Below are positions 42,578 through 51,468 of a stretch of DNA of 64,000 nt, in pieces. The position numbers and the translations under genes were made by a program. The stretch spans positions 41,339-105,338 of the forward strand of contig DAOPVX010000002.1 of assembly GCA_035351315.1 (NCBI GenBank), read 5' to 3'. Source of the DNA: UBA1359 sp029570385 (GTDB lineage Bacteria; Patescibacteriota; Patescibacteriia; Patescibacteriales; Patescibacteriaceae). The first letter of the stretch is position 1, and each line of letters begins with the position of its first letter. Under the pieces are notes generated by a model, which made no database searches, was not told the DNA's origin, and saw only the letters and a list, made by a program, of their open reading frames with translations.

Positions 42578-43882
42578 ATGGAGAAGATTGGTCGTTATCC
42601 AGAGCCATTTAATGTCCAAGAAAAACCACTGACGGAAAAATTAGAGACCACTAATAAGCAGGAGCAATCTGATTTATTAGATCAAGCTATTTTTGCAATA
42701 CAGCTTTTTCAAGCTGATCGTGAATATCAGTTAGCGGGCCAGGTCGGCAATCTGTCTGATAGTTTTGATAATTTTAAGCATTTTACTGACGATCTGCAAA
42801 CGGCTGCTCGTTTGGCAGCTGAAAAAAAACAAGACTCAAGTCAGACGGATATTATTTATCAAGGATATTTGAAGGAAATTGACAGGATTTATCAAAGTTT
42901 ACCAGCGTATCACCTTGATCAGGCTTATAATGAACAATATTTTCAAACCAGAAAATCGGAATTAACAGCCGTTACTAGTTTTATTAATGAGATTATCAGT
43001 AAAGCCAAGCAAGAGCGCCCCGAACTTTTTATTGATGATCGAAGCACCAATGAACGAGCCGGCCTTTTAGATTATAATTTATTACAACCAACAATCATCA
43101 GTGGTCGTGAGCATAATCCTGTATTGGCTGAAATTTTAAAAAAGCAAGGAGTCAGCCCGTTAGATAATTTGTTACAGATTCATTTTCAACCTCTGTTTAA
43201 ACAAGAAGGGACTGGCAATCGCTTGGCTAAAATAAAAGATTCTTTGGCTGAATTAGCTAAAGTAATTGTTGATAAATATCCTCAAGTTCAAGGTGTCACT
43301 GGCACTTCTTGGCTTTTAGATAATGAAGCAGTTTGTCGATTAATTGGCTTTAAAGCCATCGGTCAAGTTGAGTATGGCAATTGGAATCAATTAATTGATC
43401 ACACTGGGCAAATCAATCAGGAGCGGCTGTCTCAGCTGGTTAAGACTGGCCATTTGCCAATGAAGAATGTAATCGGTTATATTAGCGTAGTGGATTTTTT
43501 GCAGAAATTTTTACCATCAGAGTACCGCGGGGTAGTTAATCTGGTAAAACTAGACTCCAATTGGGCCGAAGATTATAATAATTTTAAAAATAATTTTCAA
43601 ATTGAGAGGCAGCAATTATTAAAATTATTTATCGCTAACCAAATTAATAGTGAGGCCGAATTAAGACAACAGCTTGATCATTGCACCACTTTTAAAATGA
43701 TTTTGAGTCAGGCTGGTGTTTTAGATGATTTTATTGAATTATTGGATAAGCATAATTATCAACTTAACCAAATAGAAAAAAATAGTCCGCAGGAGACTAA
43801 AATAATAGCGGAAAAAATTAATAATTTAATTGTTTTAAAGCAACAGAAAAAAGAAATTAGTTATCAAGTGGAAATTAATTAA
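42578..43882 (+). CDS. Unknown soluble protein, mostly helical
   Basis: A 434-residue protein that is not recognised. It has no signal peptide or membrane helix, is rich in Gln, Asn, Leu and Lys and seems mostly alpha-helical. A possible repeated region of GITGTSWLLDNE-like sequence (GVTGTSWLLDNEAV at about 245-258) and HTGQINQERLSQLVKTGHLP is noticeable. It is A/T-richer than the enzymes before it and follows alr by 4 bp. Its function is unknown; it may be lineage-specific. Confidence 0.65.
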   Translation: MEKIGRYPEPFNVQEKPLTEKLETTNKQEQSDLLDQAIFAIQLFQADREYQLAGQVGNLSDSFDNFKHFTDDLQTAARLAAEKKQDSSQTDIIYQGYLKEIDRIYQSLPAYHLDQAYNEQYFQTRKSELTAVTSFINEIISKAKQERPELFIDDRSTNERAGLLDYNLLQPTIISGREHNPVLAEILKKQGVSPLDNLLQIHFQPLFKQEGTGNRLAKIKDSLAELAKVIVDKYPQVQGVTGTSWLLDNEAVCRLIGFKAIGQVEYGNWNQLIDHTGQINQERLSQLVKTGHLPMKNVIGYISVVDFLQKFLPSEYRGVVNLVKLDSNWAEDYNNFKNNFQIERQQLLKLFIANQINSEAELRQQLDHCTTFKMILSQAGVLDDFIELLDKHNYQLNQIEKNSPQETKIIAEKINNLIVLKQQKKEISYQVEIN

Positions 43883-43895
43883 CTAGTTTAAAAAT

Positions 43896-44807
43896 ATGTC
43901 AGCCAAGTTAACTAATAATCAATTGCCGAAGTTTGGTTTTTTTTATTTATTATCGCTAATTTCTCTAATCTTTACCGCTATTCCGGCCGGATTAGTCGCT
44001 TTTCAGCTAATTAACAAATGGCTGCCCGATCCGCTGAGCGGCTATACAGTCAGCTATACTTCCAGCAGCTTAAAATTTGGTTTAGCAGCGCTATTAATTG
44101 CCGTACCGGTTTATTTTTGGACTAATCATCAAATCAATCGCGGTCTTTTAAAAAAAGAATTAGATCGTCGAGCTGATTTGCGGCGGTGGTTGATTTATTT
44201 TATTTTATTGGTAACAGCCGTGGTCATGTTGAGCTGGTTGATTGCTATTTTTTATCGTTATTTAGATGGTGAATTAACCGGCCAATTTTTGGCTAAGTCA
44301 GCTGTGGCTATTATTATCGCCGCCGTCATATTTTTGTTCTATCGCTATGATTTACGTCGCGACCCTAAAAAAGCCAGTGATGCTCGCTATCTGCGCTGGT
44401 TTGCCTGGCCGGTTATTATTATGTTGGTTATTTTATTTATCAGCGGTTTTATGATTGCCGAAAGCCCAAAACAGGCGCGTCAGCGTCGCTATGATGAAAA
44501 GCTAATCGGCAATTTTTATCAAATTGATAGCGTTTTAAGTACTTATTATCAGCATAATAATCGTTTGCCCGATAGTTTGGATGAATTATTGTCGACGCCA
44601 TATTTTTTAGATCGTCAAGCTTTGCAAGCCAGTGATGGTCAAAAGATTAGCTATAAGCCGCTCGGTGGCGCCAAGTATCAGCTATGCGCCACCTGGCAGA
44701 CCAGTAATTTGGACAATAACGATGGTGTCCGAACTATTGGTATTGAAAAATGGCCGCACCAGAGCGGTTGGCAGTGCTTGGAACAAACTATCTGGAGTGA
44801 TGTTTAA
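43896..44807 (+). CDS. Membrane protein, DUF5671-like
   Basis: A 303-residue protein with five predicted membrane helices (about 13-35, 52-72, 88-115, 128-148 and 162-186) and a soluble C-terminal domain of 110 residues. The N-terminal half (FYLLSLISLIFTAIPAGLVAFQLINKWLPDPLSG) resembles DUF5671 proteins that are frequent in Patescibacteria. The C-terminal start (NFYQIDSVLSTYYQHNNRLPDSLDELL) resembles a type II secretion pseudopilin body, which is only a by-eye match. Precedes the carboxypeptidase gene; role unknown. Confidence 0.6.
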   Translation: MSAKLTNNQLPKFGFFYLLSLISLIFTAIPAGLVAFQLINKWLPDPLSGYTVSYTSSSLKFGLAALLIAVPVYFWTNHQINRGLLKKELDRRADLRRWLIYFILLVTAVVMLSWLIAIFYRYLDGELTGQFLAKSAVAIIIAAVIFLFYRYDLRRDPKKASDARYLRWFAWPVIIMLVILFISGFMIAESPKQARQRRYDEKLIGNFYQIDSVLSTYYQHNNRLPDSLDELLSTPYFLDRQALQASDGQKISYKPLGGAKYQLCATWQTSNLDNNDGVRTIGIEKWPHQSGWQCLEQTIWSDV

Positions 44808-44840
44808 GAAACTATTGACGTTTGTTCGTTGCAGTCAAGC

Positions 44841-45725
44841 ATGTCGGTTCAGCGCATCACCATTATTTTGTTATTTAACCTAACTTTGTGGTTAGGGACT
44901 GGTTGGTGGTCAGCGCAACAATCAGCCGCTCCGGATGTGCCTCAGTTTGTTTGGCCAAATCGTTGGCCAGAAATTAAGGTGTGGCCGGCCAGCAGCACGG
45001 TTGTCTGGTCGCCGCAACAGGGGAAATTAATCAGTCAGAATAGTCAGCAATTAAGACCAATCGCCAGCTTAAGCAAGATGGTAACAGCTTTGGTGGTGTT
45101 GGGCGAAAAACCGCAGTGGTCAGCTTCGTATACTTTAAAGAATGAAGATCAGCGTTATGGCAATATCGTTTACCTCTATCCTGGCGAAACTGTAACCATT
45201 AAAGATTTATGGCAAGCTAGTTTAATGGCTTCCGATAATACCGCTACTCAGGCTTTGATTCGGGCTGTCGGTTTGAGTGATGATCAATATCGGCAGAAAG
45301 TGACCGAACTGGCTGGACGGCTGCAAATTAGTGATTTGCAGATTAAAGAACCAACCGGCTTAAATCCCGATAATCAAGCTAGCGCTATGGCTATTGCTCA
45401 GATTACCAATGAAGCTCTCAATCAACCGGAGATTCAACAGTCAGCTTTGCTTGATCGCTATACATTCACCACCAAGTCCGGCCGACAGCAGTTGATTACT
45501 AATACTGATGGTTTTGTTCGCGGTTCAGCCGTTTTGCCGTCAGATTGGCAGATTGAGGGCGGTAAAACCGGCTATATTGATGAGGCCGGTTATTGTTTTG
45601 CAGCTTTGTGGAAGAATTCTGCTGATCAGCAATTGGTTAGTGTTGTATTGGGGGCACCGACCAAAGAGGGGAGATTCACCATTACCAAGGCGCTAGTGGA
45701 TTATGTTCAACAAAAATATTATTAG
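44841..45725 (+). CDS. D-alanyl-D-alanine carboxypeptidase, S11 family
   Basis: A 294-residue penicillin-binding enzyme that trims the D-Ala from peptidoglycan. The three active-site motifs are in order: SLSK (about 73-76; SxxK), SDN (near 130; SxN) and KTG (near 238). A hydrophobic N-terminal segment anchors or exports it. The ATG at 44841 is preferred over a TTG at 44829. The C-terminal membrane-anchor domain of classic DacA is short or absent. It is alone before the tpiA promoter. Confidence 0.93.
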   Translation: MSVQRITIILLFNLTLWLGTGWWSAQQSAAPDVPQFVWPNRWPEIKVWPASSTVVWSPQQGKLISQNSQQLRPIASLSKMVTALVVLGEKPQWSASYTLKNEDQRYGNIVYLYPGETVTIKDLWQASLMASDNTATQALIRAVGLSDDQYRQKVTELAGRLQISDLQIKEPTGLNPDNQASAMAIAQITNEALNQPEIQQSALLDRYTFTTKSGRQQLITNTDGFVRGSAVLPSDWQIEGGKTGYIDEAGYCFAALWKNSADQQLVSVVLGAPTKEGRFTITKALVDYVQQKYY

Positions 45726-45730
45726 CTAGC

Positions 45731-45758
45731 TGGTCAAATTGTTGAACTGTGATAAAAT
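45731..45758 (+). promoter_or_regulatory. Candidate promoter of tpiA
   Basis: TGGTCA (45731-45736), 16-bp spacer and TAAAAT (45753-45758), with TGA before the -10. The leader would be some 14 bases long. Confidence 0.5.
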
Positions 45759-45778
45759 ATTAAAAATAGATATTCAAT

Positions 45779-46522
45779 ATGAAAAAATTAATTATCGGTA
45801 ATTGGAAAATGGCCCTGGGCTATCAACAAAGCCTGGAGTTAGCTGAAAATTTAGTGCTGAGCCAGCCGCCGCGGCCGTTATTGGCTGAGGTCGTAGTTTG
45901 TCCCAGCCCGGTAGCTATCTCGTCGGTTGCGAATATTTTAGAGGGCACGGCCATTTTTTGGGGCGCTCAAGATGCCGCTGAGCAAACACCCGGCGCTTTG
46001 ACTGGTGAAACCAGTTTGGAGAGTTTGGTTGAGCTGGATTGTCGTTTTATTTTGCTGGGTCACAGCGAGCGGCGCCAGTTTTTTAATGAAACTGATGCTA
46101 TTATTAATGCGAAGCTGCGAGCCGTTATTGAACGAACAACGATCAAGCCAGTGGTTTGTCTGGGTGAAGATTTAGCTACTCGCCAATTTGGTCAGGCCGA
46201 AGAGAAAGTTAGTCGGCAGTTGCAGGCTGTTTTGGCTGGAATTATTCTACCGGCTGATCGCGAATTAATTATCGCTTATGAACCGATTTGGGCTATTGGC
46301 ACCGGCCAGACTAGCACTCCCGAACAGGCGCAAGCCATGCATCAATTTATTCGTCAAGAATTAGAGCAATTGGGCTATCCCAATAACCGTTTGCTTTATG
46401 GCGGCAGCGTTAAACCGGATAATGCCGCCAGTTTGCTAGCGATGCCGGATATTGACGGCCTGCTGGTTGGTGGCGCCAGTTTGACCGCTGACAGTTTTTG
46501 GCCCATCGTTTTTGCTCAATAA
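45779..46522 (+). CDS. tpiA: Triosephosphate isomerase
   Basis: A 247-residue TIM-barrel enzyme that interconverts DHAP and glyceraldehyde-3-phosphate. GNWKM (7-11) has the active-site Asn and Lys, GHSERR (near 95) the His and IAYEPIWAIGTG (about 160-171) the catalytic Glu. LLYGGSVKPDN and LLVGGASL close the phosphate site. It is followed at 4 bp by a TPR protein. With pyruvate kinase it supports at least lower glycolysis in this organism. Confidence 0.96.
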   Translation: MKKLIIGNWKMALGYQQSLELAENLVLSQPPRPLLAEVVVCPSPVAISSVANILEGTAIFWGAQDAAEQTPGALTGETSLESLVELDCRFILLGHSERRQFFNETDAIINAKLRAVIERTTIKPVVCLGEDLATRQFGQAEEKVSRQLQAVLAGIILPADRELIIAYEPIWAIGTGQTSTPEQAQAMHQFIRQELEQLGYPNNRLLYGGSVKPDNAASLLAMPDIDGLLVGGASLTADSFWPIVFAQ

Positions 46523-46525
46523 TTT

Positions 46526-47359
46526 ATGTTATTATTTTGGCTTAGTCTTATTTTAGTAGCGGTTGCTTTAACAGTTTTGTTTTTTATTTTTTTCCATAAG
46601 ATGCCGCTGCTAGCTAATATTGATATTGCCAATTTACCGGCCGAACGCGAAGCCGCCAAAAAACAGGCGATTATTGATGAACGGATTCGTCGCCAATTGG
46701 CCCGACATGGCTGGTGGTGGCGTAATTTACTAGGACCATTTTATCAGCGCTTAAAAAATCTTTTTTGGCGCGGTTACGGCCAATTGCAAAAACTAGATCG
46801 TCAACACCTCAAAGCTCGTCTGCAAGCTCAGGGTTTGAATTGGCAGCGGGCCAAACAGTTATTAGCCGACGCTGAAGAGGCTTTAAAAAATAATGATTTA
46901 GTTCAAGCTGAGAAATTGGCGGTTGAGTCGCTTGAGCTAGATAAAAGCCAACTTGATAGTTTTATTATTTTAGCTGAGATTTATCAAGAACAGAAAAAAT
47001 ACCAAGAAGCGGAAGAAACTTGGATTTATGCTATCAAGCGCTTGAGTCAGAAGTATCGGGCTGATCAATCGCGCGGCCGGCAAGAGGAAGCTCGGGAAAC
47101 CGGCCGGCGGCTGGCTGAATATCAATATAGTCTAGGGCAGCTATATCTACGCCAAGATAATCCTGATCGCGCCGACTACTATTTAAAGCAGGCTTTAAAG
47201 ATTGAACCGAAGAATCCGCGTTATCTTGACACACTGTTGGAAATTAGTATAATTAGAAAAGATCGCGTTACTGCGGTATTAATTTTTGGTACTTTATCTG
47301 AGGTCGACCCTAGCAATGCCGGTCTGGCCGAGTATCAAGAAAAAATCCGTCAATTATAA
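46526..47359 (+). CDS. Membrane-anchored TPR-repeat protein
   Basis: A 277-residue protein with one N-terminal membrane helix (about 1-22) and, after a basic linker, TPR-like helical pairs from about residue 110 (ALKNNDLVQAEKLAVESLELD, EIYQEQKKYQEAEETWIYAI, YLRQDNPDRADYYLKQALKIEP). TPR units mediate protein contacts. Members with this build are common in Patescibacteria, sometimes tied to assembly of surface structures. It follows tpiA by 3 bp. No catalytic motif. Confidence 0.8.
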   Translation: MLLFWLSLILVAVALTVLFFIFFHKMPLLANIDIANLPAEREAAKKQAIIDERIRRQLARHGWWWRNLLGPFYQRLKNLFWRGYGQLQKLDRQHLKARLQAQGLNWQRAKQLLADAEEALKNNDLVQAEKLAVESLELDKSQLDSFIILAEIYQEQKKYQEAEETWIYAIKRLSQKYRADQSRGRQEEARETGRRLAEYQYSLGQLYLRQDNPDRADYYLKQALKIEPKNPRYLDTLLEISIIRKDRVTAVLIFGTLSEVDPSNAGLAEYQEKIRQL

Positions 47360-47365
47360 TATCGC

Positions 47366-47438
<73 letters not shown>

Positions 47439-47484
47439 CCCCTTAAGACAAGCTGTCACAGCTTGTTTTTAAAAATTAGCGCCT

Positions 47485-49254
47485 GTGTCAACCATTATCT
47501 TATTTTTTACTGCCGCTATTTGGGCTTATGTCGGCCACTTAGCTACCTTTCAGTGGACCGGACTCGGATTGACTCGCTGGTCTTATATTCCGGACTTAGC
47601 CGCTTTAATATTGCTAGTTATCATTCGGCAGCCGTTTTGTCGCCGCCGTGGCTGGTTGATTATTGAGCAAGGCTTGCTAGCTACTTATTTTTATCTTAGT
47701 CAGATTATTAAATTGCGCTTTTTTGGTTGGCCATTAATGCCCAGTGATTTTTCGGCGGCTGCTAGTTTTTGGCGAATTTTAGGCGATATTAATCCTTGGT
47801 GGCAGATCGCGTTAATTGGGCCACTGGTTTTGTGGCTAAGTTTAATTATTATCAATTGGCGCTGGCCGCGGCCGCAGATCTGGTTTCGCTTAGGTTTGGC
47901 TAGCTTGGTATTGATTACTATTTTTCAATATCCAGCCCGACCGTTAGCCGCCCTAGATAAGCTGTTTGGTAATTCCTATTGGGATCAGAAAACTAATTAT
48001 GCCCAACGCGGCCCTTGGTTGTATTTATTACAAGAGAGTTGGCGACAACAATTAGCCTTTCAGCTGCCGAGTCGGATTGAAGTGGAACAGGCGGCGGCCC
48101 AACTGGATTATCGGCCAATTTCTACAGTAACCACCGGCAGTTCTACTCCCAATATTTATTTTATTGTTGTCGAATCTTTGTGGCAGCCAGATTTGCCAGC
48201 CGTGCAATTTAATCGTTCACCCTGGGCCGATAACTGGCAACAGCAAGCCAATTTAGGTTTAGGTCAGGCTCTTAGTCCAACTTTTGGCGGCAAGACAGCT
48301 AACGCCGAATTTGAGCTACTCTGCGGTTGGCCCAATGTTCAGGCGGGTATGATTTTTAATGGCGGTATTAAACAATCGGTGCCATGTCTGCCTAATTATT
48401 TAAAGCAATTAGGCTACCGGACCGTGGCCTTTCACGCCAATGTACCGGCTTTTTGGAACCGACACAATATTTACCCATTGCTCGGCTTTGATCATTTTTA
48501 TAGTCTAGCTGATTATCGTCAGGACGATATGAATGACGAATTTATGGCTGATAGTAGTTTTTATCAACAAACTTTAGATAAGATTAAGGCTCAAGATCAA
48601 AGCCAGCCCAGCTTTAATTATTTATTGACTTATTCCAATCATTTAGGTTATCCGCTTAATGCCAACCGGCCGGCGATTATTAGTACTACCCCAGCCATTG
48701 CCGCTGTGGCTGAACGCTATTTTAATTCCCTCTATTATACTACCAAGGAATTGGCGGAGTTTTTAGAACAACTCCACCAGATTGACCCGGCCGCCGTTGT
48801 AATGGTTGTTGGCGATCATTGGCCATTTTTGGGTGATGATAATATTGGCTATCGTCAAGGTGGTTGGTGGCCGGATGGTCAGTTGAGCGCCCAGCAGATT
48901 TGGCAGCGATCCATAACGCCGCTATGGGCTCGCCAGGCTAATGATTATTGGCTAAAAGATCGACAGTTAGCTTTTTATCAATTGCCTGATGCGCTTTGGC
49001 AACAGCTGGGTTTTGGTAATAGCCCATTTGCCACCTGGTCGGCTAGTTTGAACGCCAACTGGCGGCCATTAGATTCACTGGGCGAACCCGGAGTAATTAA
49101 AAATCAAGAAGGAGATTATCAGTTTTGTTATCCTGGGGCTAACGATGATCAATGCTCAATAATTAATCATCAACATCAGGCGACTCGAACCTTAATTTTA
49201 GATATTTTTCGCGGTCGACAAGATAGTCAAATTAGCATTGACGAGGCTGGTTGA
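47485..49254 (+). CDS. LTA synthase-like sulfatase-family membrane protein
   Basis: A 589-residue protein with about five N-terminal membrane helices (to about residue 165) and a C-terminal extracellular sulfatase-fold domain. Metal-site elements are visible: IVVESLW (about 226-232), the nucleophile Thr in GKTANAEFELLCGW and the later GDHWPFLG. LtaS enzymes use the same Thr to move glycerol phosphate from phosphatidylglycerol. In Patescibacteria it might modify a surface glycan rather than make lipoteichoic acid. Start taken as GTG at 47485; no better ATG is available upstream. Confidence 0.82.
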   Translation: MSTIILFFTAAIWAYVGHLATFQWTGLGLTRWSYIPDLAALILLVIIRQPFCRRRGWLIIEQGLLATYFYLSQIIKLRFFGWPLMPSDFSAAASFWRILGDINPWWQIALIGPLVLWLSLIIINWRWPRPQIWFRLGLASLVLITIFQYPARPLAALDKLFGNSYWDQKTNYAQRGPWLYLLQESWRQQLAFQLPSRIEVEQAAAQLDYRPISTVTTGSSTPNIYFIVVESLWQPDLPAVQFNRSPWADNWQQQANLGLGQALSPTFGGKTANAEFELLCGWPNVQAGMIFNGGIKQSVPCLPNYLKQLGYRTVAFHANVPAFWNRHNIYPLLGFDHFYSLADYRQDDMNDEFMADSSFYQQTLDKIKAQDQSQPSFNYLLTYSNHLGYPLNANRPAIISTTPAIAAVAERYFNSLYYTTKELAEFLEQLHQIDPAAVVMVVGDHWPFLGDDNIGYRQGGWWPDGQLSAQQIWQRSITPLWARQANDYWLKDRQLAFYQLPDALWQQLGFGNSPFATWSASLNANWRPLDSLGEPGVIKNQEGDYQFCYPGANDDQCSIINHQHQATRTLILDIFRGRQDSQISIDEAG

Positions 49255-49274
49255 TTATGCTAATTTAGGGATAC

Positions 49275-49296
49275 GGCGTTAACGCCTAATTTTTTG
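49275..49296 (+). terminator. Weak hairpin before tRNA-Tyr
   Basis: GGCGTTAACGCC with a TTAA loop and a short T run after it, between the sulfatase gene and the tRNA. Only a 4-bp stem, so the call is tentative. Confidence 0.3.
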
Positions 49297-49381
49297 GGTC
49301 GGTACCAAAGCGGTCAACTGGGGCAGACTGTAAATCTGCTGGCTTATGTCTTCGTAGGTTCGAATCCTACCCGGCCCACCA
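49296..49381 (+). tRNA. tRNA-Tyr (GTA)
   Basis: Class II tRNA with a long variable arm. Acceptor GGGTCGG/CCGGCCC, anticodon loop CTGTAAA (anticodon GTA), T loop TTCGAAT. Discriminator A and an encoded CCA at 49379-49381. Confidence 0.94.
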
Positions 49382-49413
49382 TTTAATTCTCATTTATTAT
49401 TAAGTTTATTTTT

Positions 49414-49947
49414 ATGTCAAAATTAGGACCCAAAACCGCAAAAAATCTCCAAGATGCTCTTGCCGGCGAAGCAATAGCCCGCAATAAATATAATTTTTTC
49501 GCCTCAGTCGCTCGCAAGGCCGGTTATGTCCAAATTGCCAATATTTTTGAAGAAACGGCCAATAATGAAAAAGAGCATGCTAAATTATGGGCCAAAGCGC
49601 TGGGTTTAATTGGCGATACTGCGGTCAATCTGCAGGCGGCGATTAGCGGTGAGAATTATGAAAATCAGATTATGTATCCGAAAATGGCAGAAGAAGCGGA
49701 AGAAGAAGGCGAGAGTGAGCTGGCTGAGGCTTTTCGCAGAGTCGGTGAAGCGGAAAAAGCCCATGAAGCCCGCTATCGCCAGTTGCTGATTAATTTAAAT
49801 AATGACAAGGTCTTTAAGAAAGATCAGCCGGTTCGTTGGAAATGCAATAATTGTGGTTATATCCATGAAGGTTTAGAAGCGCCAGAAGAATGCCCAGCTT
49901 GCCAGCATCCGCGAGCTTATTTTGAAATCTTTGCAGAAACTTACTAA
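49414..49947 (+). CDS. rbr: Rubrerythrin
   Basis: A 177-residue rubrerythrin that reduces hydrogen peroxide. The four-helix diiron domain has Glu ligands in EAIARNKY, EETANNEKEHAKLW and EAEKAHEARY; the C-terminal rubredoxin-like knuckles CNNCGY (about 148-153) and CPACQHP carry one iron. It is followed 10 bp later by a superoxide reductase, the usual anaerobic defence pair. Length is normal for the short two-domain form. Confidence 0.95.
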   Translation: MSKLGPKTAKNLQDALAGEAIARNKYNFFASVARKAGYVQIANIFEETANNEKEHAKLWAKALGLIGDTAVNLQAAISGENYENQIMYPKMAEEAEEEGESELAEAFRRVGEAEKAHEARYRQLLINLNNDKVFKKDQPVRWKCNNCGYIHEGLEAPEECPACQHPRAYFEIFAETY

Positions 49948-49957
49948 TATTATTGAT

Positions 49958-50338
49958 ATGACTGAATTGCGCCAAGTTTATCGCTGCAATATCTGCGGCA
50001 ATATCATTGAAGTTCGCCAGACCGGCGGCGGTGAATTAGTTTGTTGCGGCCAGCCGATGGAATTATTAGTGCCCAATACGATTGATGCTAGTCAAGAAAA
50101 ACATGTGCCGGTCATTACAGCTGTTGATGGCGGTATTAAAGTGACAGTCGGCCTTGAAGCGCATCCGATGGAAGCGACCCATTATATTAAGTGGATTGAG
50201 TATATTGTTGGCGCTACCAGCTATTTTCAAGAATTATTGCCTGGTCAGGCGCCAGAAGCCCTGTTCGCCGGCGCGCCCATCGGCGGGCAAGCCCGTTGCT
50301 ATTGCAATATTCATAGCCATTGGGCTAGTATGAAGTAA
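49958..50338 (+). CDS. dfx: Desulfoferrodoxin (superoxide reductase)
   Basis: A 126-residue 2Fe-superoxide reductase from ATG 49958. The desulforedoxin domain has CNIC and VCCGQP (Cys positions in the first 35 residues); the catalytic iron site uses EKHVPVIT (Glu-Lys-His), AHPMEATHYIKWIE and the final CNIHSHW. It reduces superoxide to peroxide without making oxygen; rubrerythrin can then remove the peroxide. An upstream in-frame codon at 49922 overlaps rbr and is not the start. Confidence 0.95.
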   Translation: MTELRQVYRCNICGNIIEVRQTGGGELVCCGQPMELLVPNTIDASQEKHVPVITAVDGGIKVTVGLEAHPMEATHYIKWIEYIVGATSYFQELLPGQAPEALFAGAPIGGQARCYCNIHSHWASMK

Positions 50339-50367
50339 ATTTTAGTTAAGCAGATAATCATCCGTTT

Positions 50368-50523
50368 ATGTCTCAAGATAATATGATCAAGCTGGAGTGC
50401 ACGGTTTGCAAGTCAATCAACTACTTTTCTCACAAGAATAAGAAGGTGATTAAGGATCGCTTGGTAATGAAAAAGTATTGCCCCAAATGCAACCAGCACA
50501 CCGAGCACAAAGAGACTAAGTAG
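50368..50523 (+). CDS. rpmG: Ribosomal protein bL33
   Basis: A 51-residue protein too short for many gene callers. It begins MSQDNMIKLECTVC and ends KYCPKCNQHTEHKETK, so it has two CxxC pairs for zinc and the YCPxCxxHT signature of bL33. It sits 25 bp before tRNA-Trp, the same neighbourhood in which many bacteria have rpmG-trnW-secE-nusG. Here secE and nusG do not follow; a terminator ends the unit instead. Confidence 0.92.
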   Translation: MSQDNMIKLECTVCKSINYFSHKNKKVIKDRLVMKKYCPKCNQHTEHKETK

Positions 50524-50548
50524 TTTCAGTCGGCCCTAGCGGCCTGCT

Positions 50549-50619
50549 GCGGGATTCGTATAGTGGTAGTACGGAGGTCTCCAAAACCTTTGGCGGGGGT
50601 TCGATTCCCTCATCCCGTG
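50549..50619 (+). tRNA. tRNA-Trp (CCA)
   Basis: A 71-base cloverleaf with anticodon loop CTCCAAA (anticodon CCA), T loop TTCGATT and discriminator G73, as expected for Trp. The acceptor stem ends in a G1-U72 pair as in the tRNA-Lys above. CCA is not encoded. Confidence 0.92.
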
Positions 50620-50628
50620 CATTATTTC

Positions 50629-50656
50629 AACTAACCCTAAAATAGGGTTAGTTTTT
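50629..50656 (+). terminator. Intrinsic terminator after tRNA-Trp
   Basis: AACTAACCCT, a 5-base loop and AGGGTTAGTTTTT form a 10-bp stem with a T run. It separates the rpmG-tRNA unit from the accessory patch. Confidence 0.85.
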
Positions 50657-50667
50657 GTTGAGCCGTT

Positions 50668-50695
50668 TTTACTAACAGAATGTACGTGTTATAAT
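50668..50695 (+). promoter_or_regulatory. Candidate promoter of the 194-residue unknown protein
   Basis: TTTACT (50668-50673), 16-bp spacer, TGT before a perfect TATAAT (50690-50695). Confidence 0.6.
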
Positions 50696-50760
50696 GATAA
50701 TATAAAAATGAACTACAAAACCTAGTAAAAAATTAAAAAAACCGCTCGGCAGTTATATTT

Positions 50761-51345
50761 ATGGAAAAATTGAATTTTTTACAGCCGCCTAATCAAGAAG
50801 TTATCCACTCCATTGAGAAAAAGATGGATGATTTTTTTGATCAGTTAGCGCCTGAAAATACTGATAATATTATTAAAATTAGCGCAGACCAGGTCAAGCA
50901 TTTAGAGGCTGAAGGCATTAAGTTGGAAGCTTTCTTAGACCACATCTGTGCTAAGCATGGTTATTTAATGCATGGTTCACTAACTGAGATTAAGGATAAA
51001 TATTTAAAGTCTCAATTTGGCAAAGTTTTTGCTTCCAATAGATCGGCGATTGCTATTATGCGTTCAATTTACTCTAATCGTAATGTCAATTTAGCGTATC
51101 CTTATCAATATAATGATCAACATCCATTAAAGTTAGTGGTCCATACTCCAGAGAATGGCCGATATATTAGCCAAGATAATGGTTTTATCTATTTAGTTAA
51201 AAAAGATGGTTTTTTAAATGAACCGGCTGGTTCATGGCAATTTATTAGTCAATCGCCCGAAGTCAATTATTTTATAGTTGTGGAAACTAAAAGGGCCGAC
51301 TTTAATTATCCAGTAGAATTTAAAAATGATTTAGACCAAGAATAG
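50761..51345 (+). CDS. Unknown protein, possible ADP-ribosyltransferase-like fold
   Basis: A 194-residue protein without signal peptide. Parts recall a group of small bacterial proteins with an ADP-ribosyltransferase-like fold: YLMHGSLTEIKDKYL (about 68-82), VFASNRSAIAIMRSI (near 89-103) and GFIYLVKKDGFLNE (near 140-155), with SWQFISQSP near the end. In that fold an N-terminal His-Gly and a later aromatic patch hold NAD. The catalytic set is not certain, so function stays open. It opens the accessory patch and has its own promoter. Confidence 0.55.
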   Translation: MEKLNFLQPPNQEVIHSIEKKMDDFFDQLAPENTDNIIKISADQVKHLEAEGIKLEAFLDHICAKHGYLMHGSLTEIKDKYLKSQFGKVFASNRSAIAIMRSIYSNRNVNLAYPYQYNDQHPLKLVVHTPENGRYISQDNGFIYLVKKDGFLNEPAGSWQFISQSPEVNYFIVVETKRADFNYPVEFKNDLDQE

Positions 51346-51468
51346 TCAAACCATCTGGATTGGCATCGTTTTTATGTTTGAGCAGAATAAATAGTTGATC
51401 ATTAAATAACCAAAAATTAACCATAAATTTATGGCTACCGATTTCTATCAACTTGATGATATTCCTGT

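Noticed and set aside
50524..50760. secE/nusG behind rpmG and tRNA-Trp
   Set aside because: The expected order is broken by a terminator and a different gene; no SecE-like helix frame is present.
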